A stretch of DNA of 41,186 bases from Bacilli bacterium (lineage in GTDB: Bacteria > Bacillota_I > Bacilli_A > RF39 > UBA660): assembly GCA_017617435.1 (NCBI GenBank), contig JAFZWF010000014.1, forward strand, positions 64,573 to 105,758. Direction: 5' to 3'. Below, in pieces: positions 8,631 to 16,318 of the stretch. The number at the start of each line of letters is the position of its first letter. The stretch's first letter is position 1. The position numbers and the translations under genes are program-made. The notes under the pieces were generated by a model. The model did not search any database. It was not told the origin of the DNA and saw only the letters and a program-made list of their open reading frames with translations.

Positions 8631-9878
8631 ATGGAAAGAACGTTCATGTGTATTGATCTTAAAAGTTTTTTTGCATCTTGTGAATGTATTGATCGTGGAC
8701 TTGATCCATTTACAACACCGCTTGTTGTTGCATCAACAACTCAAGGTCAAGGTGCACTAACCCTTGCTATTACTCCTTGTCTTAAGAAAAAAGGTTTAAA
8801 ATCTCGTGGTAGACTTTATGAAATACCTAAAGATGTTAAATATATGATAGTAGATCCTAGAATGAAACTTTACTCTGAAAAAAGTAAAGAAGTAATAGGA
8901 GTATATTTAGACTTTGTTGATTATAGGGATTTACATGTTTATTCTATCGATGAGTGTTTTTTAGATGTAACAAGTTATTTAAAGTATTATGGATTAAAAG
9001 ATATAGAACTTGCTGAAAAAATTTTAAAAACAGTTGAAAATCGAACTGGTCTTACTGCCAACTGTGGAATTGGTCCTAACATGCTTCTTGCTAAAATAGC
9101 TATGGATACAGAAGCTAAACTTTATAAAAATGGTATTGCTAAATGGACAATGGATGATGTACCTAAAAAATTATGGAAAATCACCCCACTATCTGATATG
9201 TGGGGAATTGGAAAAGCAACTGAAAAAAAATTAAATGCACTTGGTATGTATACGGTTGGTGATGTTGCAAATCATAGTAAAGAAGATTTAACAAAAAGAT
9301 ATGGGGTTTTAGGAACTGAACTATGGAGAAACTGTAATGGTCTTGATGAAAGTGTTATAAGTGATTTAAGAGTTCCACCTAAAGAAAGATCTTTTTCTCA
9401 TAGTCAAATGCTACATAAAGATTATTTTAAATGTAATATTGGTATTTTAGTTGAAGAAATGGTTGAAGTTGTGTGTGAAAGACTTAGAGCTTCAAACTAT
9501 GACACACAGTTAATCGGATTTGGTCTTGGATATAATAAATATGTAACAGGTGGTTTTTATCACTCTAGAAAACTAGATGCACCTACAAGAGATCCAAAAG
9601 AAATCGTTAAAGTATGTAACCAAATGATAGAAGACTATTATGATGGATCTGCTATAAGAAAAATATCAATATCACTTGGAAAATTATCTCAAAATAATTC
9701 AATTCAACTTAATTTATTTAAAGATTTTGAAAAAGAAGTAAGAGATGAAAAACTAAATCTAGCTACGGATAAAATTAAAAACAAATTTGGAAAAAATAGT
9801 CTAGTTAAAGCTTCTGCACTTCTTGATGATTCTACAATTATGGAAAGAAACGAAAAAATAGGAGGTCACCATGCCTAA
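8631..9878 (+). CDS. Y-family DNA polymerase, UvrX type
   Basis: 415 residues. Error-prone translesion polymerase. The palm motif CIDLKSFFASCE is at residues 7-18 and the second acidic pair in YSIDECFLDVT near 105. Helix-hairpin-helix (MWGIGKATEKKLNALG, about 189-204) and a little-finger domain follow. The C-terminal ending and the overlapping YolD-like gene place it with the UvrX/YqjW type found on Firmicute chromosomes, plasmids and prophages rather than with DinB. Preceded by TATAAT at 8602-8607. The two genes overlap by 8 bp. Confidence 0.93.
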   Translation: MERTFMCIDLKSFFASCECIDRGLDPFTTPLVVASTTQGQGALTLAITPCLKKKGLKSRGRLYEIPKDVKYMIVDPRMKLYSEKSKEVIGVYLDFVDYRDLHVYSIDECFLDVTSYLKYYGLKDIELAEKILKTVENRTGLTANCGIGPNMLLAKIAMDTEAKLYKNGIAKWTMDDVPKKLWKITPLSDMWGIGKATEKKLNALGMYTVGDVANHSKEDLTKRYGVLGTELWRNCNGLDESVISDLRVPPKERSFSHSQMLHKDYFKCNIGILVEEMVEVVCERLRASNYDTQLIGFGLGYNKYVTGGFYHSRKLDAPTRDPKEIVKVCNQMIEDYYDGSAIRKISISLGKLSQNNSIQLNLFKDFEKEVRDEKLNLATDKIKNKFGKNSLVKASALLDDSTIMERNEKIGGHHA

Positions 9879-10194
9879 TAAAAGTGAAGATCGTGGAATG
9901 ATGAAATGGGCTGCATTTCACTCTGTTATGTCAGAAGATGAAGTTAACTCATATATTAATATGAGTAATCCAAATGAAAAACCCGAACTTTCCGAGGATC
10001 AAATCAACGAACTAGAGCAACTTATTATTGATGCCTACTATAATAAATCTGTTGTCACTTTAACAATCTATAAAAAACAAGAAAATTCTATAGAAACCGG
10101 TATAATTACAAAACTTGATGGTGTTAACAAACTTGTTTATTTAGATAAAAAACCTATTCCATTTAGTGACATACTTTCTATAAAATTTGAATAA
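9871..10194 (+). CDS. YolD-like protein
   Basis: 107 residues, starting within the last codons of the polymerase gene behind AGGAGGTCACC. Matches the YolD-like family in its opening (DRGMMKWAAFHSVM) and in its end (a small beta domain KLVYLDKKPIPFSDILSI). These proteins are found almost always paired with UvrX-type polymerases; a role in controlling or recruiting the polymerase is suspected but not proven. Confidence 0.88.
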   Translation: MPNKSEDRGMMKWAAFHSVMSEDEVNSYINMSNPNEKPELSEDQINELEQLIIDAYYNKSVVTLTIYKKQENSIETGIITKLDGVNKLVYLDKKPIPFSDILSIKFE

Positions 10195-10197
10195 AAA

Positions 10198-10227
10198 AAC
10201 TAACTCTTACGAGTTAGTTATTTTCTT
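10198..10227 (+). terminator. Terminator after the YolD-like gene
   Basis: A 9-bp stem, AACTAACTC with GAGTTAGTT (10198-10219), followed by a T-rich run, 3 bp after the stop codon. Confidence 0.75.
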
Positions 10228-10229
10228 AC

Positions 10230-10306
10230 TGGTGGAGAATAGGAGATTCGAACTCCTGACCCCCACGGTGCAAGCGTGGTGCTCTAGCCAGCTGAGCTAA
10301 TTCCCC
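10230..10306 (-). tRNA. tRNA-Ala(TGC)
   Basis: 77 nt including encoded CCA. The anticodon loop CTTGCAC reads TGC. D arm, T arm (TTCGAAT) and a 7-bp acceptor with one G-U pair are all present. Confidence 0.96.
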
Positions 10307-10379
10307 AGAAGAACAAGTCAATAATATCATAGATATCATACTAGTTCAAGTGTTTTTTAATAAAGTTATTAAAAATATA

Positions 10380-10580
10380 TTATTTTTTAATAACTTTTAT
10401 TAACCCTTTATCAACCTCTTCTAATGCTCTTCCTAGTTCTTTTTTGTTTGTATATTCCTTTTCAAGCATTTGGTAATGGTTAGTATCATGCATTTGTTTA
10501 CTTCTAATAGATGCAATGTGAACAAGCATATATTTTGAATCAACTACACTTAGAAGTTTATCAATAGATGGGTATAACAT
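10380..10580 (-). CDS. rpoZ: RNA polymerase omega subunit
   Basis: 66 residues. Typical omega opening (YPSIDKLLSVVDSKYMLVHIASIRSKQM), then the conserved GRALEEVDKG segment. It helps RNA polymerase assembly by holding beta-prime. It stands alone here between a tRNA and a surface-protein gene, not in the usual gmk-rpoZ pair. Confidence 0.92.
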   Translation of the reverse strand: MLYPSIDKLLSVVDSKYMLVHIASIRSKQMHDTNHYQMLEKEYTNKKELGRALEEVDKGLIKVIKK

Positions 10581-10666
10581 TTATCTCACGTCCTTACAAT
10601 AATACTATACTAAATATTATGTAAAGCATACAAGCAATATGTCAAATTTATACAAACATTTTACAA

Positions 10667-10701
10667 AAAAATACATTATGCTGTTTACATAATGTATTTT
10701 T
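10667..10701 (-). terminator. Terminator after the BspA-like surface gene
   Basis: A 14-bp stem, 10667-10680 with 10688-10701, 7-nt loop and T-run, just beyond the stop codon at 10708. Symmetric enough to act both ways. Confidence 0.8.
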
Positions 10702-10707
10702 GTTTAA

Positions 10708-12810
10708 TTATATATTTTTTATTTTATTTTGCTTTTTAGTAATTATTACTGATGCAACTATAAAGATTATACCAACAGCAATTCCAATCATTGGAGCAAA
10801 ACTTCCTGTTGGAACTGGATCTTGACATTTATTAGACCATTCTGATTTATCAATTTCATTACCTTTTGTGTCAAAGTAATGTGTTTTACCATCAATTACT
10901 TTAGTTGTACATTTTGCTGTTTCTTCTGCTTTTTCTTCTTTAGATTCTTCATTTTTAACAGCATCATTTATAATAACTACTTTTTCTACTGTTTTATTAT
11001 CTATTGTTATTTTATCTTCTACGTCAACATAGAATGTTGTTTCTTTTGCAAGTTCATATGGCTCGATAACACTGATTTGCTTTACAATGTATTTTCCAGG
11101 ATTTAGGAAGAATGAATTTCCTTCTTTACCATCTGTTGTCCACTCTGCAACCTTTTTATTATTTGCATCATATATTTCAAATTTAGAATCTTTTAATAAT
11201 TCTTCTTTAGTATTAATATTTTCAACTAATACTGATTTAGGTTGATAGTATGCAAATAATAAAGTATATGCAGGTCTTCCACTTGTCCATCTGAATTTAA
11301 AATCCTTTGCATCTGCTTTAACAATAAATTCTGAATACTCAGAAATATTATCAGATCTTGTACCAGTAATACGTACTATGTTATCATCAATCTTTAATTG
11401 TTTTAAGAATGAATTGGTTTTAGCAAAAGTTATAGTGCTTTTATCATAACCCTTGATTAAGTTAACACCTTCACTATGTGAACCATATCCATAGTCATTT
11501 GTTAAGAATTTATTAATAAATAATGGATCACTTGCTGTATCTTGATATGCTGCAATATCTAAGTCATAAGCCGAGAAGATGTAAGATCCTTCAACTTCGT
11601 TTCCATCTTTATCAACAACTTTAATGTCGATATCATATGATAATGCGCTCATATCATCATTAATTTTTGTTCTATATGTTACAAATCCAGTTAAGAAATC
11701 ATCAATTGTTGCATATGTGTAATTTGTTACTTTTAAGTTTTTATCAGTTATTGTTAATAAATCTAAATATAGATATTCATGTATATCAACTGTAGAATCT
11801 TCATATTTAAAGTTATTAAATGTAAGTTTTAAGCCATATTTATTTCCGTCTTTATCAGTTACAGAATCTTTAATTAGAACAGAAACCTCATCATTAAATA
11901 CTGCACTTGGTGCATCTGCTACTTTAAATTTATAAAGTAATGATTTACCATTATCTACTAAAATGAATTTATCATCTGATGTAGGTGTTAATTTTTCTAT
12001 TTTTTTATAATCTCCTAATTTAAAACTAACTGTAAAATCAGGAACAATTTCATCAGATGTGCTACTTACTTTTGTGTATGTTCCAGCAGCACCTATGCTC
12101 GTAGATGATGCTTCGCATATTTCAATTGATGAATATATTTTTCCATCAGCTGCTTTTTTCCATGATCCACGCCCGAATGAACTACCTTGAGCTGGATCAT
12201 TTTTACCAACATGTAAATCAGTTTTTGGTCCTAGAATGATTTTTTCTAAACTACTTGATGAATTAAAAATACTATCCATTGATGTAACGCTTGATGTGTT
12301 AAAACCACTTAAATCTAACTCTTTTAAACTATCGCAGTAAGAAAAAACACCATTCATTATTTCTACATTTGATGTATCAAACTTTTTAATATTAATATTT
12401 TCTAGTTTTGTACAACCAAAGAATAAATAACTAATATTTTTTAGTTCTGTTGTATCAACAGCTCCTATTGTAACATCTGTTAAATTAACAGCTCTGTAAA
12501 ATAAACTAGATATTGTTTCACCGAAAACAACGCCATCAGAAATTGTTACTTTAGTTACTTTTTCGTTATCTTTAAAAACACCAGATGTAACAACTACTTT
12601 GTACTCCTCGCTATTAATTGTTACTGTTGCAGGAACAGTTACAACAGCATCATTACCAATGTATTTTGATAAAGTTACTGTTTTAGCAACATCATCTATA
12701 GTTGAATTATAATTTTCTTCATACCATTCAGCAGCACTTGCTCCAACATTAAATAAGAAAAGTGATAAAACAAATATAAATGAATAAATAAATGCTTTAA
12801 AAATTTTCAT
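10708..12810 (-). CDS. BspA-like leucine-rich surface protein with C-terminal anchor
   Basis: 700 residues. A signal peptide (residues 1-26, ending in GASA) opens the protein. Residues about 75-200 contain BspA/DUF285-type repeats (KNISYLFFGCTKLENINI, FDTSN, LKELDLSGFNTSSVTSMDSIF). A long beta-rich stalk and a Cna-B-like module (DSKFEIYDANNKKVAEWTTDGKEG near 550) follow, then an acidic linker. Next comes a C-x-T-K-V-I-D-G-K-T-H-Y-F unit like those of the protein at 1-992. The end is PVPTGSFAP, a hydrophobic helix and a Lys-rich tail, which resembles a sorting signal but is not a canonical LPxTG. Probable adhesin. Confidence 0.85.
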   Translation of the reverse strand: MKIFKAFIYSFIFVLSLFLFNVGASAAEWYEENYNSTIDDVAKTVTLSKYIGNDAVVTVPATVTINSEEYKVVVTSGVFKDNEKVTKVTISDGVVFGETISSLFYRAVNLTDVTIGAVDTTELKNISYLFFGCTKLENINIKKFDTSNVEIMNGVFSYCDSLKELDLSGFNTSSVTSMDSIFNSSSSLEKIILGPKTDLHVGKNDPAQGSSFGRGSWKKAADGKIYSSIEICEASSTSIGAAGTYTKVSSTSDEIVPDFTVSFKLGDYKKIEKLTPTSDDKFILVDNGKSLLYKFKVADAPSAVFNDEVSVLIKDSVTDKDGNKYGLKLTFNNFKYEDSTVDIHEYLYLDLLTITDKNLKVTNYTYATIDDFLTGFVTYRTKINDDMSALSYDIDIKVVDKDGNEVEGSYIFSAYDLDIAAYQDTASDPLFINKFLTNDYGYGSHSEGVNLIKGYDKSTITFAKTNSFLKQLKIDDNIVRITGTRSDNISEYSEFIVKADAKDFKFRWTSGRPAYTLLFAYYQPKSVLVENINTKEELLKDSKFEIYDANNKKVAEWTTDGKEGNSFFLNPGKYIVKQISVIEPYELAKETTFYVDVEDKITIDNKTVEKVVIINDAVKNEESKEEKAEETAKCTTKVIDGKTHYFDTKGNEIDKSEWSNKCQDPVPTGSFAPMIGIAVGIIFIVASVIITKKQNKIKNI

Positions 12811-12871
12811 ATAAAAACCTCGCTATTCTATATATAAATAATACCACTATAAAAAAAAGAAAAAAAGAAAA

Positions 12872-14737
12872 CTAGTTTACAAGTTTTCTTAATTCATCAA
12901 GTATAACAACCATAGCCCAAGTATCTTGCTTACAATAATCGATTAAGGCTTGATATTTAATGTTATATTCTTCTTTGCTCATAAGTGGATAATTTGCATA
13001 CTCAACAATTGCTTCTGTACCATTTTTAACTGTTAAATCTTTATAAGATAAATCAGAAAATACTGGAAGAGTTTTCTTTATCGAAAATGAACCAGATAAA
13101 TCAGGATGATAATAGTTAAATACTTTAGCATCTTCTTCACTATAACCTAACTCTTCATACATTTTTGTATTTGTATTAACAAGCCATAAAAGATCAAATC
13201 CTCGATCATATATTTTAAGTAGTTTATCCTTGTATTCTGGAAATATTTTAGATAGTTCTTTTATTCTTCCTTTTTCAAAAGGAACATTTTGAGCAAATAA
13301 AGTACCTTTATCACCATCAATATATTCAACTAACTTTTTAACAAGTTCTTCTCTTTCATCATTGTGTGTTTTTGCTAAAAAAACATAATTATCTTTTTCT
13401 TTATCACATTTTCCAGGTTCTTTTTCAATATGTAAAGAAAATTCAAATGGGGATTGAATATATGGCCACTCACCTTTAAATCTTGGCATAGGACATGGAA
13501 ATGTTTCAAAGTCCAAGTGGTATATCGGATATTCAATTTGTTTTAAACCTAATTTTAATTTTTCTTTATTAATATAAGGTTTATTAAATTCTAAGCACTC
13601 TCTTTGGATCATGTGAACTTTTCTTGTAATCCACTCTTCTGGAACATCAAGCATTTTTAAATATCCTTGATTTATTAAATCAAGTCCTTTTATTCTACCA
13701 TTTGGCGTTTCAAAACCTTGACCATTAGATATATAGTTTAAACTACTATTTTTATGGGGAATATCTTTTCCACAAACAGCATCAAAAAATTTACATCCAC
13801 CTGGTTTTTTTCTCATACACCATTTACCTAGATCACATTTTTGATCTTTTAAATCAAATAAAATTCTTTCAATTTTATTTGCATCGTTTTCTATAACTGG
13901 TTGCATTAATTTTGTTATATTTGTTAGATCAAAGAAATTAACGATTTCATTACCATTTTCATCCGGATTATAAACTGCTTTTTCTCCATCATATGTTCCA
14001 TCAAAAATATAATCTGCATTTAAGACAGCTAAATAGTAATGGATACTATTAAGTTTTTCTAAATTATTAGATTCTTTATACTCCCCTTCAATAAAAAATC
14101 TTTGAACTGATAAATCATATACATATTTACCAATATCATATCTATCAAATAACTTATTAACTTGATTTTGATATTTTTTCATATCAAAATCTGGAATAGA
14201 ATTTAAATCTTCAACTTCTTCTTTTAATTTATAAATTGGTCCAAATTTATCAAAAATAGATATAAATTCTTTATCTTTATTTTTAAATCCCAACTTTTTA
14301 TATCTATTAGTAGTTGTTGCCTTAACTTCTATTATATTAATCCCATCATCATTTTCATTATAAACATCGACATAACAAAGATATTTAATCCCATTATGAT
14401 TAAAATCAAAGCATTCCTGATTATACGTATCAAGTGAATAAATTGTTTTGCCACCAAAATATTTTTCTGTTAATCTTCCAGCTTCAATTTCAACTTGTTT
14501 ATAGTATTCCATCATGGCTTCAAGCTGGCGATTCGGTTGATCAACTAAATCTATTTCTTCATCTCCGTCATATTCATACATTGACGAAAGCATTTCTTCA
14601 ATTAATTCTTCTTTTTCTTGATTTTTATAATCACTTATAGAAATATCTGCATCATATTTTTCTTTCTTAACTTTATCCAAAACTGCATATCTTGGACATC
14701 TAGAATAATTTATAAAATCAGTTTTACTAATTGCCAT
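12872..14737 (-). CDS. DUF2779 protein with PD-(D/E)XK-like and RNase H-like nuclease parts
   Basis: 621 residues from the ATG at 14737 behind TAGGAGG; a longer frame covers the terminator and is rejected. The N-terminus has SRCPRYAVLDK and later NIIEVKATT, the E-x-K of a Cas4-like nuclease. A cysteine group near residue 310-330 (CDLGKWC, GGC, AVC) fits an Fe-S site. The C-terminal half is DUF2779: YHLDFETF carries a D-x-E pair, FAQNVPFEKGRI follows and the end has IDYCKQDTW, as in DEDD exonucleases. Function unknown; nucleic acid processing is likely. Confidence 0.82.
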   Translation of the reverse strand: MAISKTDFINYSRCPRYAVLDKVKKEKYDADISISDYKNQEKEELIEEMLSSMYEYDGDEEIDLVDQPNRQLEAMMEYYKQVEIEAGRLTEKYFGGKTIYSLDTYNQECFDFNHNGIKYLCYVDVYNENDDGINIIEVKATTTNRYKKLGFKNKDKEFISIFDKFGPIYKLKEEVEDLNSIPDFDMKKYQNQVNKLFDRYDIGKYVYDLSVQRFFIEGEYKESNNLEKLNSIHYYLAVLNADYIFDGTYDGEKAVYNPDENGNEIVNFFDLTNITKLMQPVIENDANKIERILFDLKDQKCDLGKWCMRKKPGGCKFFDAVCGKDIPHKNSSLNYISNGQGFETPNGRIKGLDLINQGYLKMLDVPEEWITRKVHMIQRECLEFNKPYINKEKLKLGLKQIEYPIYHLDFETFPCPMPRFKGEWPYIQSPFEFSLHIEKEPGKCDKEKDNYVFLAKTHNDEREELVKKLVEYIDGDKGTLFAQNVPFEKGRIKELSKIFPEYKDKLLKIYDRGFDLLWLVNTNTKMYEELGYSEEDAKVFNYYHPDLSGSFSIKKTLPVFSDLSYKDLTVKNGTEAIVEYANYPLMSKEEYNIKYQALIDYCKQDTWAMVVILDELRKLVN

Positions 14738-14751
14738 AATTATCCTCCTAA

Positions 14752-14780
14752 AAAAAGCATATATAAAATATATGCTTTTT
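14752..14780 (-). terminator. Terminator between two minus-strand genes
   Basis: A 12-bp stem, 14752-14763 with 14769-14780, T-run on the minus strand. It ends the gene at 14786-15061 before the DUF2779 gene begins at 14737. Confidence 0.7.
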
Positions 14781-14785
14781 GTCAA

Positions 14786-15061
14786 TTACATTTCTTCGTT
14801 ATATACAATCTTTCTATTTCTTACAAAAGGCTTCTTTTCTTTAATAGTTTTATTTTTTAAAGGTTTATAATCACTAATTAATTTTAAAGAATCAACAATA
14901 TCAACAATCTGCTCCATTAATATAGGATCAGTTGTATTTTTAATGGCACTTATGTCAAGTCCACAAAATGTAATAGATGTTTTTTCATTAAAATAGATAT
15001 ATTCTAATGCTTCTTCAAACTTATCTTTTAATGTTTTTTCAAAATAATTACTATGTGACAT
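14786..15061 (-). CDS. Small hypothetical protein
   Basis: 91 residues, no signal peptide or membrane segment. Mostly helical, with a Lys/Arg-rich C-terminal third (KPLKNKTIKEKKPFVRNRK). Contains ITFCGLDISAIKNTTDPILMEQ. I do not recognise a family. Bounded by its own terminator at 14752-14780. Confidence 0.7.
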   Translation of the reverse strand: MSHSNYFEKTLKDKFEEALEYIYFNEKTSITFCGLDISAIKNTTDPILMEQIVDIVDSLKLISDYKPLKNKTIKEKKPFVRNRKIVYNEEM

Positions 15062-15101
15062 ATACTTATTTATCCTTTATCATATATATTTATTATATCA
15101 T

Positions 15102-15130
15102 AAAAAAATAACTTCTTAAAAGAAGTTATT
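15102..15130 (-). terminator. Terminator overlapping the end of the CotD-like gene
   Basis: A 10-bp stem AATAACTTCT with AGAAGTTATT (15107-15130), 4-nt loop, followed on the minus strand by seven T. The stem includes the stop region of the gene. Confidence 0.7.
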
Positions 15131-15433
15131 TGGACAATTTTCATAAACATTTGAACATTCATTTTCTTCACAGCATGTGTATTCTGGTACATAAGTATGT
15201 TTATAAACATGATGATTTATAATTCTTGTATTACATGGAACAATGTGTGGAACTTCATAACAAAAATATCTATGACATACTCTTTCTCTTGGCATTTCAC
15301 ACATACTAGGACAACACATAGTAGTTGCTTGATTCATGTTAAAAGAATTATCACTCATATTCATTCCTGTTTTACTAAAATCTGTTTTTTCGTAAGAAAA
15401 ATTTTCGTTTGACTCTTTTACCTCTTGAAACAT
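15116..15433 (-). CDS. CotD-like Cys/His-rich protein
   Basis: 105 residues with a hydrophilic N-terminal third and a Cys/His/Tyr-rich rest. The stretch VPHIVPCNTRIINHHVYKH is close to the centre of CotD-family spore inner-coat proteins, which have the same N-H-H-V-Y-K-H block. Cysteines occur as CC pairs and CxxxC. If the organism does not sporulate, the protein may be a cell-surface or metal-binding relative. No other coat gene is in the window. Single-gene unit with its own terminator. Confidence 0.7.
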   Translation of the reverse strand: MFQEVKESNENFSYEKTDFSKTGMNMSDNSFNMNQATTMCCPSMCEMPRERVCHRYFCYEVPHIVPCNTRIINHHVYKHTYVPEYTCCEENECSNVYENCPNNFF

Positions 15434-15471
15434 ATTAATTATCCTTTCTACATTATCTTATGTATAGATAT

Positions 15472-16002
15472 TTAATATGTATGGGCTTGAAAATTTTTAT
15501 TGTATTCTATGCATTTTTCTTCTAACAATTTAAAGTCGCAGCATCTAATTCTAATACTTTCGTTTAATAAATTTCTATTATATTTTTCGTATAATTTTTC
15601 AGCTCTAGAATATATTTTTCCTGAGTTACGATTTAGCCACATTATTTGTTTTTTTAATAAATTCAAGTATTTTGTATCTAAAATACTGCTATTATCATTA
15701 TTTAAATCTATCAACGTTATATTCTTTCTACTTACAGGAATCATATTATTAAAATTTATTACTCCAAGATTTCCACCATCTATTTTCAAAAAATCTAATT
15801 TAGATTTCAAAGATAAATGTTTAAGTTTAGGACTCGATAAAGGAGCAAAATACATTAAACTATCGATTTTAAATAGAATACCGATATAAGGTCTTGTCTC
15901 TTTATCATTAAAATTATATGGAACTTTTTCATCAAATTTTCTTAGAAAATTGCAATAATTTTTATCTACCTTAACTAATAAAAGTTGCTTATCTATAACC
16001 AT
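15472..16002 (-). CDS. toxN: ToxN/AbiQ-type endoribonuclease toxin (type III TA)
   Basis: 176 residues, the normal ToxN size. Family landmarks in order: KFDEKVP (22-28), PYIGILF (38-44), FAPLSSPK (52-59; Ser56-Ser57-Pro-Lys59 matches the T-S-x-K catalytic region of ToxN), GVINFNNMIPV, LDTKYLNLLKKQIMWLN and FKLLEEKC near the C-terminus. ToxN cuts mRNA at A-rich sites and is held inactive by its ToxI RNA. Upstream on the same strand are three ToxI-like repeats and, between them and this gene, a terminator, the exact arrangement of toxIN loci. Such systems give abortive-infection phage defence and plasmid or island maintenance. Confidence 0.92.
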   Translation of the reverse strand: MVIDKQLLLVKVDKNYCNFLRKFDEKVPYNFNDKETRPYIGILFKIDSLMYFAPLSSPKLKHLSLKSKLDFLKIDGGNLGVINFNNMIPVSRKNITLIDLNNDNSSILDTKYLNLLKKQIMWLNRNSGKIYSRAEKLYEKYNRNLLNESIRIRCCDFKLLEEKCIEYNKNFQAHTY

Positions 16003-16078
16003 ATTTGTTTTAAATCCCTCCTTTCATTAGGAGGATTATATTATTATAAAATTGAGAATATTGTCGAAGTAAAGAAAA

Positions 16079-16098
16079 AACTAGAGTTTTGCTCTCTA
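16079..16098 (-). terminator. Intrinsic terminator between toxI and toxN
   Basis: CTAGAG with CTCTAG stem (about 16080-16098) followed on the minus strand by TTTTTT. It lies after the ToxI repeats and before toxN. In known ToxIN loci such a terminator keeps antitoxin RNA in large excess over toxin mRNA. Confidence 0.85.
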
Positions 16099-16110
16099 GC
16101 TTCATTTTTA

Positions 16111-16215
16111 GTTTCCTCTTAATGGTGGGAATCACCACTTTTTTAGTTTCCTCTTAGAGGTGGGAATCACCGCTTTTTTGGTTTCCTCTTAGTGGTGGGA
16201 ATCACCAGCTTTTTT
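16111..16215 (-). ncRNA. toxI: ToxI antitoxin RNA, three 35-nt repeats
   Basis: Three direct repeats of exactly 35 bp: 16111-16145, 16146-16180, 16181-16215. Each has the core GTTTCCTCTTA and GGTGGGAATCACC on the plus strand; differences are few and mostly flank the small stem GGTG/CACC. On the minus strand each unit reads from an A-run (AAAAAAG) through GGTGATTCCCACC to AAGAGGAAAC, suiting a pseudoknot with single-stranded tails. ToxN is known to cut its own ToxI precursor within A-rich ends, so the A-runs are the likely cut sites. Three units fit the 3:3 protein-RNA triangle known for ToxIN. Confidence 0.88.
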
Positions 16216-16218
16216 AAT

Positions 16219-16233
16219 GCGTTATATCAACGC
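16219..16233 (-). other. Small hairpin at the predicted 5' end of toxI RNA
   Basis: GCGTT-GATAT-AACGC, a 5-bp stem. It begins at about the position where transcription from the promoter just upstream should start. Possible 5' cap hairpin that protects the RNA. Confidence 0.45.
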
Positions 16234-16239
16234 AAGATT

Positions 16240-16268
16240 AATATACAACACCTAATTCTTTTTGTCAA
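16240..16268 (-). promoter_or_regulatory. Consensus promoter of toxI-toxN
   Basis: On the minus strand TTGACA (16268-16263), 17-bp spacer, TATATT (16245-16240). A near-perfect strong promoter directly before the ToxI repeats, as expected for abundant antitoxin RNA. Confidence 0.85.
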
Positions 16269-16318
16269 CTTGTATAAAATCATACAGTGATTAAACAATA
16301 ATAATATTAATGAAACTA

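Noticed and set aside
10708-12810. Second DGR target
   Set aside because: No stretch similar to TR or its GC-rich end is present in this or any other surface gene of the window.
16111-16215. CRISPR array
   Set aside because: Three units follow head to tail without spacers, and a ToxN gene follows. ToxI is the better reading.
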